A DNA stretch of 64,000 bases from Vibrio maritimus (GCA_003263775.1 JYJJ01000002.1:297757-361756), one strand, 5' to 3'; shown: positions 31,079 to 42,790, counted from the first letter of the stretch. Notes: generated by a model from the letters alone, not told the origin. Numbers and translations: made by a program.

Positions 31079-32527
31079 ATGAGATTTATCGTAAAGCCCC
31101 ATCCAGAGATTTTTGTAAAAAGCGATTCAGTGCGTAAGCGCTTTACAAGGATCCTTGAGTGCAACCTGCGAATCATTATCCAGCGCCGTACGGAATCGGT
31201 GGCGGTGTTTAACCGTCGTGATCACATTGAAGTGAGTGCAAGTTCAGACCAATATCATAAAGAAGTATTGGAGATCCTGACTCAAACCCCTGGCATCCAT
31301 CATGTACTTGAAGTTCAGCAATCTGATTTTGCGGATATGCACGATATCTATGAGCAAGTTCTAGAGCTTAATGGCAAAAATATCGAAGGCAAAACCTTTG
31401 TGGTACGTGCGAAGCGTCGTGGTAAGCATGACTTTACCTCGATTGAACTTGAGCGCTACGTAGGCGGTGGTCTTAACCAAGCGGTAGAAAGCGCTCGTGT
31501 GAAGCTGTCGAAGCCTGATGTGACCGTTAACATTGAAGTGGCGAACGACAAGCTGAATCAGGTTATCGCGCGTCATAAAGGTCTGGGCGGCTTCCCTCTA
31601 GGGACGCAAGAAGATGTATTAAGCTTGATTTCTGGTGGTTTTGATTCAGGTGTTTCGAGTTACCTGCACATTAAGCGCGGTTCAAAAACGCATTACTGTT
31701 TCTTCAATCTTGGCGGCCCTGCGCACGAGATTGGTGTGAAGCAAGTAGCTCACTTCCTGTGGAACAAGTACGGCTCCTCAGCGAAGGTGAAGTTCCTCTC
31801 TGTAGACTTCGAACCGGTTGTTGCTGAGATCCTTGAGAAAGTGGAAGACGGCCAAATGGGCGTTATCCTTAAGCGCATGTTTATGCGTGCTGGTGGTATG
31901 CTTGCTGAAAAGTTCGGCATTGAAGCACTAGTGACAGGTGAAGCGTTAGGCCAGGTATCGAGCCAAACACTGACTAACCTTCGTCACATCGATGGCGTGA
32001 CAGATACGCTGATCCTTCGTCCTCTTATCAACTGGGATAAAGAAGACATCATCGATCTTGCGCGTGAAATCGGTACCGAAGATTTCGCCAAGACCATGCC
32101 TGAATACTGTGGCGTGATCTCTCGTAAACCAACGGTAAAAGCGGTTAAAGCGAAGCTTGAAGCGGAAGAAGAGAAATTTGATTTCGCTGTACTTGAACAA
32201 GTGGTGCGTGATGCTCGTATGATCGATATCCGTGATATCGAGAAAGAGAGCCAAGAGCAGGCGCCGGAGGTTGAGCAAGTGGAATCGGTTGAAAACGATG
32301 CTATCGTACTAGACATTCGCAGTGCAGAAGAGGAAGAAGCAAGCCCATTAGAGCTTGATAACGTAGAAGTGAAACATCTGCCGTTCTTCAAACTAGGCAC
32401 TAAGTTTGGCGACCTCGACCAATCGAAAACATACCTGCTGTACTGTGACCGTGGCGTAATGAGCCGTTTGCAAGCCTTGTACTTGCAAGAGCAAGGCTAC
32501 AGCAACGTAAAAGTGTATCGCCCATAG
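31079..32527 (+). CDS. thiI: tRNA uracil 4-sulfurtransferase ThiI
   Basis: ThiI makes 4-thiouridine at tRNA position 8 and supplies sulfur for the thiazole of thiamine. The 482-residue protein has a ferredoxin-like N-terminus, THUMP domain, the PP-loop ATP site SGGFDSGV, and a C-terminal rhodanese domain with the catalytic Cys in [11 protein letters not shown] chose ATG 31079 ([12 protein letters not shown]) over the in-frame 31022. It stands alone between two terminators. Intact. Confidence 0.97.
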   Translation: MRFIVKPHPEIFVKSDSVRKRFTRILECNLRIIIQRRTESVAVFNRRDHIEVSASSDQYHKEVLEILTQTPGIHHVLEVQQSDFADMHDIYEQVLELNGKNIEGKTFVVRAKRRGKHDFTSIELERYVGGGLNQAVESARVKLSKPDVTVNIEVANDKLNQVIARHKGLGGFPLGTQEDVLSLISGGFDSGVSSYLHIKRGSKTHYCFFNLGGPAHEIGVKQVAHFLWNKYGSSAKVKFLSVDFEPVVAEILEKVEDGQMGVILKRMFMRAGGMLAEKFGIEALVTGEALGQVSSQTLTNLRHIDGVTDTLILRPLINWDKEDIIDLAREIGTEDFAKTMPEYCGVISRKPTVKAVKAKLEAEEEKFDFAVLEQVVRDARMIDIRDIEKESQEQAPEVEQVESVENDAIVLDIRSAEEEEASPLELDNVEVKHLPFFKLGTKFGDLDQSKTYLLYCDRGVMSRLQALYLQEQGYSNVKVYRP

Positions 32528-32565
32528 CGAACACATTACGTAGCTCAAGCGACGAGTTTAATAGG

Positions 32566-32599
32566 AAAACGCCAAGCTAAATGCTTGGCGTTTTTTTTT
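32566..32599 (+). terminator. thiI terminator
   Basis: AAAACGCCAAG/CTTGGCGTTTT stem and T9 tail. Confidence 0.92.
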
Positions 32600-32625
32600 G
32601 AGTCTTTGCGAGCATTATCAGGTGT

Positions 32626-32653
32626 AAAAAAGCCAGTCAACAGACTGGCTTTA
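32626..32653 (-). terminator. mltD terminator
   Basis: AAAGCCAGTC/GACTGGCTTT stem; the minus-strand tail is T6. Confidence 0.88.
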
Positions 32654-32674
32654 TAACTTAAACTTAAGTAGCAG

Positions 32675-34242
32675 TTAGGCGCTGGTCTTAGTGACGTCAA
32701 CGTACAGTTTTAACTTCTGACCTGGCTTCAGGTATTTGTTTTTCTGTAGGCTGTTCCACTTCACCACATCATTGGTGCGCACTTTAAACTTGTGTGCAAT
32801 CCCGCTAATGGTATCGCCGCTGCGCACGGAGTAGAAAATGGTGCGAATGACAGCGCCATCGCTAGCACTCTTCCAAATCACTAGCTCTTGACCGACACGC
32901 AATGTGTCTCTCGGCCCCATGCCATTCCATTTAGCCAATGATTGGTGTGATACCTTGTTGGCTTTCGCAATCGACCACAAGCTATCACCACTTTCCACCT
33001 TATGGGTGACTTTGTAGTTACCACGAGAGGTAGACTGAGTCTTTGCCAGGCGGTTAGCCGCACTTAGGCTATACGTGGAGTCGTCTTTGGTTGACGTAGG
33101 AACCAGCAGATATTGACCTGCACGAATGTTATTGTTGCTTAGGCCATTCGCGTTACGAATCACTTTCGTGGTGGTTTGGTGGCGCTGAGCAATAACACTG
33201 AGTGAATCACCGGATTTCACCTTGTAGCGTACTAGGCGCATGCCTTTACCACGGTTTTTTCAAGCTCAACGCGGAACTGATCAACACTGTTGACTGGTAG
33301 CAGTAAAGTTTGTGGACCGTTTGGCGCTGTTGCCCATTGGTTGTAAGCCGGGTTATAGCTCTGCAGCTCTTTCACTGAGATACCGGCGTACTTTGCCGCA
33401 ATGGCTAGATCAAGCTGTTCGTTGGGCTCAACTAATTCAAGAGCGGGTTGGTTTGGAATCGCAGGGATGTCCACGCCGTATTTCTCAGCGTTGGCGAGAA
33501 TATCCGCTAACGCCAACAGTTTTGGCACGTAGCCGCTGGTCTCTTTAGGTAAATCTAGAGAGAAGAAGTCGATAGGTTTGCCTGCATTGCGGTTTTTGCG
33601 AATCGCGCTAGAGACTCGACCGCCGCCACTGTTGTACGCCGCAATCGCATGATTCCAGTTACCGTCAAAGCGTCGGTTAAGTTGTGTTAGGTAATCGAGC
33701 GCAGCATTGGTCGACAGAGTTACGTCGCGGCGACCATCAAACCAATAGGTTTGATCTAGGCCGAACGCTTTGCCAGTGGCTGGAACAAATTGCCACAAAC
33801 CCGCCGCACTGCCGTGTGAGTAGGCAAACGCATCAAACGAGCTTTCTACGATAGGAAGTAGTGCCAGCTCAAGCGGCAAATCACGCGCTTCGATCTCTTC
33901 AGTAATGAGATATAGAAACGGCTTAGCGCGCTGCGAGACCGTTTTTAAGTGATTCGGGTGCTTGATGTACCATTTGCGATAGTAATCGACTTTCGCATTG
34001 TCCGGGATCTCCATCTCCAACTGCATCGCGATACGCTTCCAAACATCCTCTTGTTGCTGAGGCGTGAGTGCTTTCGGTGCAGGTTTTACTTCAGGAGTGG
34101 TAACGGAAACGGGCTTTGTTGTTTTAGTTGTCGCTGTTTCTGCAGGAGAGTTGGTTGGCTCTGTTGTGCTGCTTGTATCTGGCTGAGTCATTTGACAACC
34201 AGCCAGCAACAGGGCAAATGCCCAACTGTATTTCTTATGCAT
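32675..34242 (-). pseudogene. mltD: Membrane-bound lytic murein transglycosylase D, frameshifted as written
   Basis: MltD cleaves peptidoglycan glycan strands. It has a lipobox (LLAGC), an SLT catalytic domain with the active Glu in LLPIVESSFD and AAGLWQF, then three LysM modules (starting YKVKSGDSL, HKVESGDSL and YSVRSGDTI). As written the catalytic part stops after VVKACA and the LysM part is in another frame. One base missing at 33243-33247 (VVKGMRLVRYKVKSGD) explains it, and the corrected protein is 522 residues. Next to gloB, as usual. Confidence 0.93.
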
Positions 34243-34318
34243 TGTGTTTGCTACAACCTCTTACTTGAACGGCTGAGCATAATACTAATAGGCGTTGGGC
34301 CAAACAAGCAGCAAAACG

Positions 34319-35077
34319 TTAAAATTCGTTCTTCCACTCACGTAATGCGGTAAAAGTGGCTAAGGGATCATTATTCGCACTGCGATTTGCTACCGAGTTC
34401 ACAACTTCGGTTTGCGTGGTGCGTAAGAACGGGTTGATACGTTTTTCCACGGCAATCGATGTAGGTAAAGTCGGAAGTCCCTTGGCTCTTTTCTGATTCG
34501 CGTCATCGCGATATTGGTGCAAGAACTCGTTGTGTGGTTCGACAGCGAGGGCAAAAGCGAGGTTACTCAGCGTGTACTCGTGTGTGCAGTACACTTCGGT
34601 TTCTTCTGGGAGTAGCGTGAGTTTTTGCAGTGAGTTGAACATTTGCTCGGGCGTGCCTTCAAAAATGCGGCCGCAACCAGCAGAGAATAAAACGTCACCG
34701 CAAAACAGCTTACCATCACCCACAAAGCCAATGTGGTCCAGAGTATGTCCTGGCAAATTCAGTACCAAGAACTCCTCGTGGAAAAGGTTTATGCGGTGAC
34801 CTTCGGCTACCCTATGGGTCAGGTGTTCAGTAGAAGAGTGTTCAGGACCAATGATACTGATAGATGGATATCTCTCAATCAGTTTGGCGATACCGCCGGT
34901 ATGATCCCAATGATGATGGGTCACAAGAATCGTTACAAGCTCAAGTTCGTGCTGCTCTAGGTAGTTAATGACGGGCTCTGCGTCGCCTGGATCGACAACG
35001 GCACACAAGTTTTGGTTATTTTGAATAAGCCAGATGTAATTGTCATTAAATGCAGGTATGCTTTTGATATGTAACAT
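34319..35077 (-). CDS. gloB: Hydroxyacylglutathione hydrolase (glyoxalase II)
   Basis: GloB hydrolyses S-lactoylglutathione to lactate and glutathione, completing methylglyoxal detoxification. The 252-residue metallo-beta-lactamase-fold protein has the metal motif [10 protein letters not shown] (His54, His56, Asp58, His59), [22 protein letters not shown] and YCTHEYT. Divergent from the methyltransferase gene, in the conserved gloB/methyltransferase/rnhA/dnaQ cluster. Confidence 0.96.
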   Translation of the reverse strand: MLHIKSIPAFNDNYIWLIQNNQNLCAVVDPGDAEPVINYLEQHELELVTILVTHHHWDHTGGIAKLIERYPSISIIGPEHSSTEHLTHRVAEGHRINLFHEEFLVLNLPGHTLDHIGFVGDGKLFCGDVLFSAGCGRIFEGTPEQMFNSLQKLTLLPEETEVYCTHEYTLSNLAFALAVEPHNEFLHQYRDDANQKRAKGLPTLPTSIAVEKRINPFLRTTQTEVVNSVANRSANNDPLATFTALREWKNEF

Positions 35078-35115
35078 TGTTGTTTCTCCAGTTCGGTTTG
35101 GGAGATTGCCCGAAT

Positions 35116-35865
35116 ATGAAACCAGCTCGCAGCAAGAAAAAAGTAGACCATCCTCATTCCTGGGATGAACTCGCCAATGGGCAATGGGTATCTGAGTCGA
35201 TTCAAACGCGCCTTGACGAGTGGTGCCCGAAGTTATTTGGCTACCACTTACTTAAGTTAGGTGGTTTAAGCTGCGAGTTAACGAGCTGCAATTGCAATAT
35301 TCAGCATCAAGTCAATCTTGATATTAAAAACCCTCTTCACAATGTTATCGCTGACCGCTACGAATTGCCATTTTTAGAAAAGAGTTTTGATGCGATAGTG
35401 ATGTCGCATCAACTTGAGTATGCGGAAGATCCCCACCGTCTACTGCGCGAAGTTGACCGAGTGATGATGGATGATGGCTATTTGATTTTGACAGGGTTTA
35501 ATCCCATGAGTTTTACGGGATTGGCAAGTCTGATGCCATGGCGTAAAAACAACTTTCCGTGGAGTGGTCGAATGTTCACTCCAGGTCGCATCAAAGATTG
35601 GCTCGGGGTACTTAATTACCAAGTCGTGTATGCCGACACCTACGCACTGTTTCCAATGAAACGTTATCGCACCATGTGGACTTGGTTAGAGAGTAGTATT
35701 GGTGACTGGGCATCGCCAATGGGCAGTTTGTATTTTATCGTCGCGAGAAAGCGTACCTATCCGCTAAAACCGATCAAGCCCCACTGGCGTTTGAAAAAGA
35801 AACTGACGCCCGCAAGCGTCAGTTATCGAACTGCAGATAAACAGCAGTCTGGCGATTGTCGTTAG
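35116..35865 (+). CDS. SAM-dependent methyltransferase (YafS-like)
   Basis: A class I methyltransferase-fold protein of about 249 residues. It lacks a classical strong glycine motif but has the [28 protein letters not shown] block (motifs II and III of the methyltransf_11 type) and [12 protein letters not shown] chose ATG 35116. Its substrate is unknown. The position between gloB and rnhA matches the enteric yafS gene. Its 3' end overlaps the convergent rnhA end by 4 nt. Confidence 0.85.
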   Translation: MKPARSKKKVDHPHSWDELANGQWVSESIQTRLDEWCPKLFGYHLLKLGGLSCELTSCNCNIQHQVNLDIKNPLHNVIADRYELPFLEKSFDAIVMSHQLEYAEDPHRLLREVDRVMMDDGYLILTGFNPMSFTGLASLMPWRKNNFPWSGRMFTPGRIKDWLGVLNYQVVYADTYALFPMKRYRTMWTWLESSIGDWASPMGSLYFIVARKRTYPLKPIKPHWRLKKKLTPASVSYRTADKQQSGDCR

Positions 35866-36326
35866 CTAGGCTGATAACCGGTATCTTCTTCAGTTGGGTT
35901 TTCTGCCGCCGCTCTGGCAAGCTCATCACACATCTCATTTTCGCGATGACCTGCGTGACCTTTCACCCAGCGCCAATCAACCGTGTGACGAGCCGTTTCA
36001 GCATCGAGCGCCTTCCATAGGTCAGCGTTTTTCACGGGCTTCTTGTCTGCGGTTTTCCAGCCCCGTTTTTTCCAGTTATGGATCCATTGCGTGATACCTT
36101 GACGCACGTACTGGCTGTCGGTGGTAAGGATCACTTCGCACGGCTCTTTAAGCGCTTGTAATGCGACGATGGTGGCCAACATTTCCATGCGATTATTGGT
36201 AGTAAGGGTGTAGCCTTTGGCTAGGGTCTTTTCATTCTGCTTGTAGCGCAGCACAATACCGTAACCGCCAGGGCCCGGGTTGCCTAAACAAGAGCCGTCT
36301 GTGAAAATTTCAACCTGCTTCGTCAT
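35862..36326 (-). CDS. rnhA: Ribonuclease HI
   Basis: RNase HI degrades the RNA strand of RNA-DNA hybrids. The 154-residue protein shows the catalytic residues Asp10 ([11 protein letters not shown]), Glu48 (NRMEML) and Asp70 (TTDSQYV), and the late block DELARAAA. Divergent from dnaQ, the conserved arrangement. Intact. Confidence 0.97.
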   Translation of the reverse strand: MTKQVEIFTDGSCLGNPGPGGYGIVLRYKQNEKTLAKGYTLTTNNRMEMLATIVALQALKEPCEVILTTDSQYVRQGITQWIHNWKKRGWKTADKKPVKNADLWKALDAETARHTVDWRWVKGHAGHRENEMCDELARAAAENPTEEDTGYQPS

Positions 36327-36383
36327 GATTTGATACTATAGAGTCTTAAACGTTTATCTACATAGTCTGACATACAAAACGCC

Positions 36384-37127
36384 ATGAATACCAGTCACAA
36401 TCCAGAACAGCGCCGAATCGTGGTACTCGATACCGAAACCACAGGTATGAATCGTGAGGGTGGTCCTCACTATATGGGACACCGCATCATTGAAATTGGT
36501 GCTGTTGAGATCATCAATCGCAAACTGACTGGTCGTCACTTTCACGTTTATCTTAAGCCTGATATGCCAATCCAGCCGGACGCGATCGACGTTCACGGTA
36601 TTACGGATGAGTTCCTACTCGATAAACCGGTTTACAAGCAAGTGCATGAAGAATTTTTAGACTTCATCAAAGGCGCTGAGCTTGTGGCGCATAACGCGCC
36701 CTTCGACGTGGGCTTTATGGATCATGAGTTCGGAATGTTGGATGCCTCAATAGGTACCACAGACCAATATTGTAAGGTCACCGATACCCTTGCCATGGCG
36801 AAGCGTATGGCAAACATGCCGGCGAGAAAAAACCTCGACTCTCTGGCAAAACACTACACCATCGATACCTCAGCACGTATTCTCCACGGCGCATTGCTCG
36901 ATGCGGAGATCTTGGCTGACGTTTATCTGGCGATGACCGGTGGTCAAACGTCAATGCAGTTCAATGCGGGTCAGTCAGATGGTGATGCGGGTGGCGAATC
37001 TATTAAGCGCCTCACATCTTCAAGAAAATCATTAAAGGTTTTGATGGCCTCTGCCGATGAATTGGATGCGCACAGTGCGCGTTTAGATATCGTTGAAAAA
37101 GGCGGCAGTTGTCTCTGGCGTCAGTAG
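36384..37127 (+). CDS. dnaQ: DNA polymerase III epsilon subunit
   Basis: Proofreading 3'-5' exonuclease of the replicative polymerase. The 247-residue protein has ExoI DxE at Asp16-Glu18 (VLDTETTGM), ExoII (LVAHNAPFDVGFM) and ExoIII with HGALLDAEILADVYL. The C-terminal segment binds the alpha subunit. It is followed after 9 nt by the TIGR03503-type gene and may be co-transcribed with it. Confidence 0.97.
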   Translation: MNTSHNPEQRRIVVLDTETTGMNREGGPHYMGHRIIEIGAVEIINRKLTGRHFHVYLKPDMPIQPDAIDVHGITDEFLLDKPVYKQVHEEFLDFIKGAELVAHNAPFDVGFMDHEFGMLDASIGTTDQYCKVTDTLAMAKRMANMPARKNLDSLAKHYTIDTSARILHGALLDAEILADVYLAMTGGQTSMQFNAGQSDGDAGGESIKRLTSSRKSLKVLMASADELDAHSARLDIVEKGGSCLWRQ

Positions 37128-37136
37128 GAGAGAGTC

Positions 37137-38378
37137 ATGCAGAGGATAATGCTAGCGATAGCCATGTGGTTATTGCTGACAGTGGGTGCGGTCGCGAGTG
37201 AATCCTCAATGCCTTTTCTCGACAATCGTTTTCGAGTCGATGAAACCGTCGAGAGGATTACTTTCTTAGTCTATCGTCAAGAGCGCTCTAAGCCTGTCAC
37301 ACTTGTTAGACCCGATGGTAAAAAATACTATGCTTGGCGTCATCCATCTCACGTCCGCTGGATAGAAGAGCCAACCGTTGATGTGATTACCATTGAGCGT
37401 CCTATGCCGGGGCCTTGGCAAGCGATCGGCAAAGTGAGCCCGAAAAACAATATTCAAATCATTTCTCAGTTAAGTCTCAAGGCAGAGACTCTCCCACAAC
37501 GTATTTATCAAGGCGAAAAGCTTAAGTTTACCGCTCGGTTGATGAGTGACGATGAGCCGCTCATTGTAGAAAACATTCTTGATAGGGTTAACCTTCGTGT
37601 TGTGATGACCCGTTATCTAGAAGAGCAGGCTCAGAAACATAACCAGCAGAGCGAAAAGATAGCACCAGTGCCTATTGTGATTGGAGAGTTCTTTGATAAT
37701 GGTGAGGGGTTAGATGAGCGCTCTGGTGACGGTGTGTTTACCGTCGAGTTGCCGATCTCTGTCGAGCCGGGCAAATACAACGTACGAATTACCACTGGCA
37801 ACGGAGTCTTCTTGCGCGCGCTTGAACAAGAAGTCTTTATCTACCCAACACCATTTGTTACCCGTTTTATTCAAGGGGCAGGGGAAACACCGCATCAGGT
37901 GGTGGTTCGCGGTGAACCTGCGACTCTGGAGGCGGGCTCGCTTGCCGCGTCGATTGAACTGCAACAGCCAGATGACAGCCAAAGCGTCGCTCAGAATCAA
38001 GCAGGTACCAATGAAAATGACATGGTAGTGGCATTTCACGATAGCGATCAAATAGGTACTTATAGTTGGTCTGGTAGCGTCTATGCCAATGAATCGGCCT
38101 CCGGACGACCTCTAGTATTTGAGTTGCCAAACCGTACCTTTAGCGTAGTAGGCACTATAGATCTTGCGAAAGCAGAGCAAATGCAGCAGGCAGCTCGTGA
38201 GGCAAGGAAAAAAGCGGAGCAAGAAGCACAGGTATTGGCACATCGCCAACAGGTGCGTCAAAACGCTATCATCGCGATCGCGGTGGGCAATATAGTGTTG
38301 ATTGTGGTGGGTGGTTTGATTTGGTGGTTTGTCCGACGCCGCAGAGCCATTAAGCTTCACTGCCTGAAATGCAGTTGA
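37137..38378 (+). CDS. TIGR03503 family membrane-anchored protein
   Basis: A 413-residue exported protein of unknown function: signal peptide ending near AVAS, an extracytoplasmic beta-rich part with RSGDGVFTVELP, a Gln/Ala-rich coiled segment, and one C-terminal membrane helix (about 383-405) ending in arginines. I assign the TIGR03503 family from this architecture and its place after dnaQ in Vibrio. The last residues may be wrong: restoring one G at 38354 would change the end to ASLPEMQLKMPG and move the stop to 38390-38392. Confidence 0.78.
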   Translation: MQRIMLAIAMWLLLTVGAVASESSMPFLDNRFRVDETVERITFLVYRQERSKPVTLVRPDGKKYYAWRHPSHVRWIEEPTVDVITIERPMPGPWQAIGKVSPKNNIQIISQLSLKAETLPQRIYQGEKLKFTARLMSDDEPLIVENILDRVNLRVVMTRYLEEQAQKHNQQSEKIAPVPIVIGEFFDNGEGLDERSGDGVFTVELPISVEPGKYNVRITTGNGVFLRALEQEVFIYPTPFVTRFIQGAGETPHQVVVRGEPATLEAGSLAASIELQQPDDSQSVAQNQAGTNENDMVVAFHDSDQIGTYSWSGSVYANESASGRPLVFELPNRTFSVVGTIDLAKAEQMQQAAREARKKAEQEAQVLAHRQQVRQNAIIAIAVGNIVLIVVGGLIWWFVRRRRAIKLHCLKCS

Positions 38379-38463
38379 AAATGCCCGGTTGATATTAGCC
38401 ATTAGCCAAATAGCGGCAGCCCAAAAAGCAAAACACTGAAAGCTACGCAAAAAAGTACGAACT

Positions 38464-38499
38464 AAAAAAGCCAGCAAGGTTTCCCTTACTGGCTTTGTT
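38464..38499. terminator. Terminator between TIGR03503-type gene and fadE
   Basis: AAGCCAG/CTGGCTT stem extended by AAGG/CCTT with one mismatch, A/T tails on both sides. Confidence 0.8.
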
Positions 38500-38545
38500 T
38501 TATGTTTCTAAGCTTACGTAATTCAGAACTTATGTTATTCAGAGC

Positions 38546-40988
38546 TTACGCGACTTCCTCCATCGCCGGATAAACGGGCTTTGCTGCCAGCTCCTCTGGT
38601 GAGAAGTCATCAACATTGATGGTGTATAGGCGATGTGCTTCTGCTGTGGTCAACAATTGTGCTTCTTCCTGACTAATGATGCCTTTTTCTAAGCCAATCA
38701 CTGCCACTTTATCCAGTTGGGTAAACGGACGACGCTGCTCAATGGCTTTACACACTTTGGTAAATACAGGCTCAGCGCGCAGAATGATGTCTAGCGCTTG
38801 CTCAATACGGCCAACGGCATTGTACTCAGTTGGTTCGAAGTACTGACCATAACCTAAGCGAGTACGTGCTGCGCTTGGAGTTTGCAGAATACGCGCAACC
38901 TGGCTATCGAGCTTGTCCGATGGCGCTTTACGTACTGTACCGAGAGGCAAAACAATCACGCGTAGTAAGCGCCGATGGCTTTGTTTGGAAAGTTTGCTAA
39001 GAAGTCATCCAGTGCTTGCTCGGCTTGCAGCAAACTGTCTTGCATGCCCCAGTGAAGCATAGGTAAATCTTCACTATTGCGCCCTTCAACGTCGTAGCGC
39101 TTAAGTGTCGCACTGCTTAGATAAAGCTGACTTAAAATATCACCTAGACGAGCGGATAAGCGCTCTTTGCGTTTCAGTGACCCGCCAAGCACTGCCATGG
39201 AGACGTCCGATAGCAGAGCCAAGTTGGCGCTGTAACGATTGAGTTGTTGGTAGTAACGAGTGGTGACATCTTTATGTGGTGCAGAAGAGCCACGACCATC
39301 AGTTAGACCTAGCCAGAAACTGCGCACTAGGTTACTTACCGTAAAGGCAACGTGACCGGCTAGTGCTTTATCAAACTTGTCGACAGCATTTGAAGCGGTT
39401 GAGTGAGCGGCTTCCATTTCTTCCAACACGTAAGGATGGCAGCGAATGGCACCTTGACCGTAGATGATCATTGAGCGAGTTAATATATTGGCACCTTCTA
39501 CCGTAATAGCAACAGGTGCACCTTGGTAGCCACGACCTAGGAAGTTTGAAGGGCCAAGACATATACCTTTACCGCCGACAATATCCATCGCATCAATGAT
39601 GCTGCGCTGTCCTCGGTGAGTACAGTGGTATTTAACGATGGCAGAGATAACGGATGGTTTTTCCCCTAGGTCAATGCCTGTCACGGTTAGGCGACTTGCT
39701 GCGTCCATCACATACGCATTGCCACCCAGGCGTGCTAGTGGCTCTTCAATGCCTTCCATATGACCGATAGGCTGTTTAAATTGGCGGCGAATGCGAGCGT
39801 AAGCACCAGTTGCGAGAGCCGCTGTCTTGATTCCACCCGTTGAGCTAGATGGCAGAGTGATACCACGACCAACAGACAAACATTCTACCAACATGCGCCA
39901 GCCTTGACCGGCCATCTTTTGACCGCCGATAATGAAATCGATCGGTACAAAAATCTCATTGGCACGAGTAGGACCATTCTGGAATGGCACATTCAGTGGG
40001 AAGTGACGATTACCGATCTCTACGCCTTTGAGGTGAGTTGGGATAAGGGCACAAGTAATACCAAGATCTTCTTTATCACCCAATAGACCGTCTGGGTCTC
40101 TAAGCTTGAAAGCTAGACCCAATACAGTAGCGACAGGTGCAAGGGTAATATAGCGTTTGTTCCAAGTCAGCTTCATACCCAATACTTCTTTGCCTTCCCA
40201 TTGACCTTTACAAACGACGCCAAAGTCAGGAATTGAGCCCGCATCAGAACCAGCTTCTGGACTGGTTAGAGCAAAACATGGGATCTCTTTACCAAGGCAA
40301 GTCTTGGTAGGTAGTAGTCCTTTTGTTCTTCCGTACCGTAGTGCTGCAGAAGCTCACCTGGACCTAATGAGTTCGGAACACCCACTGTTGAAGAGACAAC
40401 GCTCGATACACCACACAGTTTTTGCAGCACGCAAGACTGCGCGTAAGCGGAAAATTCAAGACCGCCATACTGCTTTTTGATGATCATCGCGAAGAACTTA
40501 TTGTCCTTAAGGTATTGCCAAATCTCTGGTGGAAGGTCCGCCAGTTCGTGGGTGATTTGGTAATCATTGATCATCGCACACACTTCATTGACAGGACCAT
40601 CTAAAAAGGCTTGTTCTTCTTCAGTGAGTTTCGATGGAGTGATGTTTTGCAGCTTTTGCCAATCAGGTTTCCCTTTAAACAGTTCCGCTTCCCACCATAC
40701 CGTGCCTGCATCTAAGGCTTCTTTCTCGGTTTGTGACATAGCAGGGAGCACTTTTTTGAACACTGCGAGTGCTTTAGCAGAGACGAGCGATTGTCTTATC
40801 GATGGTACACACAACACCACCACTGTGGCGACATAGAATGCCCATGAGATAGCGCCAAATACACTAAGCAGGGTGCCAAGCACCATTGCTGAGGTGATTA
40901 GCAAAAGGGATTTTGCCAGTGACGCTCGTTGATAAAAGCTGATACCAATAGCGCCGAGCAAGGCGATGAGAGAGAGCAAGATGTCCAT
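38546..40988 (-). pseudogene. fadE: Acyl-CoA dehydrogenase FadE, two frameshifts as written
   Basis: FadE performs the first step of fatty-acid beta-oxidation. The long FadE form has two N-terminal membrane helices, then the acyl-CoA dehydrogenase domains ([48 protein letters not shown]), and a C-terminal extension. The frame breaks at 40294-40297 (one base missing before [11 protein letters not shown]) and 38967-38968 (one T missing on the coding strand, [12 protein letters not shown]). Corrected length is 814 residues, normal for FadE. A FadR-type operator lies 81 nt upstream. Confidence 0.93.
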
Positions 40989-41322
40989 GATGGTTCCTTT
41001 ATCTGGGTACTTATTGTTGTTTTGGGTCAGTTTGCGATGGCATTGACTCTTATTCGTACGTGCAAGGTAAGAGGTCGTACCAGTATTAATTGTAATTAAA
41101 ATATTGCACAGATGTAAAATCTGTCAAGTAATTGCTCTAGTTGATTGCAAAATAAGCGGCTTAGGCAGCACTTTGTCTGCCAAACGTCAATTTGAACAAC
41201 AATAATGATGAAATTGGTGCCGTGGTCATATGCCATCTATCGACAGAGTTGACGGTTTATAGGTAAACTCAGAATTAACAGCCATCGCATAGGTATGGCG
41301 AAAAAACAAAGAGAACAACACT
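40989..41322. other. Divergent intergenic region between fadE and gmhA
   Basis: 334 bp with no gene. It holds the FadR-like operator at 41069-41085. The gmhA promoter was not resolved. Confidence 0.5.
41069..41085 (-). promoter_or_regulatory. FadR operator upstream of fadE
   Basis: The minus strand reads TACTGGTACGACCTCTT, with the core CTGGTACGACC identical to that of the E. coli fadB operator. FadR represses beta-oxidation genes until long-chain acyl-CoA releases it, which fits fadE directly downstream. Confidence 0.8.
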
Positions 41323-41898
41323 ATGTACCAAGACTTGATTAGAAATGAGCTAACTGAAGCTGCTGAAGTACTGAATAAATTCTTAAATGACGACCACAAC
41401 ATTGCGCAGATTGAAGCTGCTGCGAAGATGATTGCTGACTCGTTCAAGCAAGAGGGTAAAGTGCTGTCTTGTGGTAATGGTGGTTCGCACTGTGATGCTA
41501 TGCACTTTGCTGAAGAGTTAACAGGTCGCTATCGTGAAAACCGCCCGGGCTACGCTGGTATTGCGATTTCTGATCCAAGCCACCTTTCTTGCGTGAGTAA
41601 TGATTTTGGTTACGACTTTGTCTTTTCTCGTTACGTAGAAGCAGTAGGTCGCCGTGGTGACGTGCTGTTTGGTCTATCAACGTCTGGTAACTCTGGTAAT
41701 ATTCTTAAGGCGATTGATGCGGCGAAAGCAAAAGGCATGAAAACCATCGCTCTAACGGGTAAAGATGGCGGTAAAATGGCGGGTCTGGCGGATATTGAAA
41801 TTCGCGTACCACACTTTGGCTACGCTGACCGTATTCAAGAAGTCCATATTAAAATCATCCACATCATCATTCAGCTAGTTGAAAAAGAGATGGAATAG
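41323..41898 (+). CDS. gmhA: Phosphoheptose isomerase GmhA
   Basis: GmhA converts sedoheptulose-7-phosphate to D-glycero-manno-heptose-7-phosphate for the LPS inner core. The 191-residue SIS-domain protein has [21 protein letters not shown] and [14 protein letters not shown]. The yafJ-type gene follows 49 nt downstream, the conserved gmhA-yafJ pair. Intact. Confidence 0.96.
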   Translation: MYQDLIRNELTEAAEVLNKFLNDDHNIAQIEAAAKMIADSFKQEGKVLSCGNGGSHCDAMHFAEELTGRYRENRPGYAGIAISDPSHLSCVSNDFGYDFVFSRYVEAVGRRGDVLFGLSTSGNSGNILKAIDAAKAKGMKTIALTGKDGGKMAGLADIEIRVPHFGYADRIQEVHIKIIHIIIQLVEKEME

Positions 41899-41947
41899 CA
41901 GCTTGCTATTGTGATGAAAACTAGGAACCAAAAGAGTAGGGAACTCA

Positions 41948-42790
41948 ATGTGTGAATTGCTTGGCATGAGCGCCAATGTGCCAACAGATATTTGTTTTAG
42001 CTTTACCGGTCTAATTCAACGGGGCGGTAATACTGGCCCTCACAAAGATGGTTGGGGGATTACCTTTTATGAAGGGAAAGGTTTTCGCACCTTTAAAGAT
42101 CCGCAGCCAAGCTGCGATTCGAAGATAGCTGAGCTAGTGCAAAGCTACCCGATTAAAAGCAGGGCGGTGGTGAGTCATATTCGACAGGCGAATCGTGGCC
42201 AAGTGAATTTGGAAAACACTCATCCGTTTACTCGTGAGTTGTGGGGGCGCTACTGGACCTTTGCTCACAATGGTCAGCTCAGTAACTACCACAATCTTGA
42301 TACTGGGCACTTTAGACCTGTCGGCGAGACAGACAGTGAGCTGTCATTTTGCTGGTTGTTGAAACAATTAGACCAGCGTTTTCCTGAACCGCCACAAGAC
42401 ATGGAAGCGATGTTTGCTTATGTTGCAGAATGCTGTGACAAGTTAAGAGAGCTAGGCGTCTATAACATGCTGCTCAGTGATGGTGAATATGTAATGACCT
42501 ATTGCACAAACCATCTTTACTGGATTACGCGTAAAGCGCCATTCGGCAAAGCGAGCTTGCTGGATGAAGATGTCACCATTAACTTTCAAGAGGAAACGAC
42601 GCCCAACGATGTGGTGTCAGTGGTAGCCACACAGCCACTAACGGGTAACGAAACATGGCATCGAATGAAGCCGGGTGAGTACAACTTGTTTCATTTTGGT
42701 GAGCTGGCTGCCAGTAATGTGGATGAACTAGGAGATGTGGCGTTTGCTGAGGCGAAGCCTAAAAGCCAAGCTCCAACCGAGCCGTTGTAA
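41948..42790 (+). CDS. Class II glutamine amidotransferase (YafJ)
   Basis: A 280-residue Ntn-type amidotransferase-like protein. Cys2 (MCELLGMS) would become the N-terminal nucleophile after Met removal. Other family marks are GWGITFYEG, SHIRQANRG, HPFTRELWGR and FAHNGQLSNY. The acceptor substrate is unknown; no synthase domain is fused. Adjacent to gmhA as in enterics. Confidence 0.9.
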   Translation: MCELLGMSANVPTDICFSFTGLIQRGGNTGPHKDGWGITFYEGKGFRTFKDPQPSCDSKIAELVQSYPIKSRAVVSHIRQANRGQVNLENTHPFTRELWGRYWTFAHNGQLSNYHNLDTGHFRPVGETDSELSFCWLLKQLDQRFPEPPQDMEAMFAYVAECCDKLRELGVYNMLLSDGEYVMTYCTNHLYWITRKAPFGKASLLDEDVTINFQEETTPNDVVSVVATQPLTGNETWHRMKPGEYNLFHFGELAASNVDELGDVAFAEAKPKSQAPTEPL

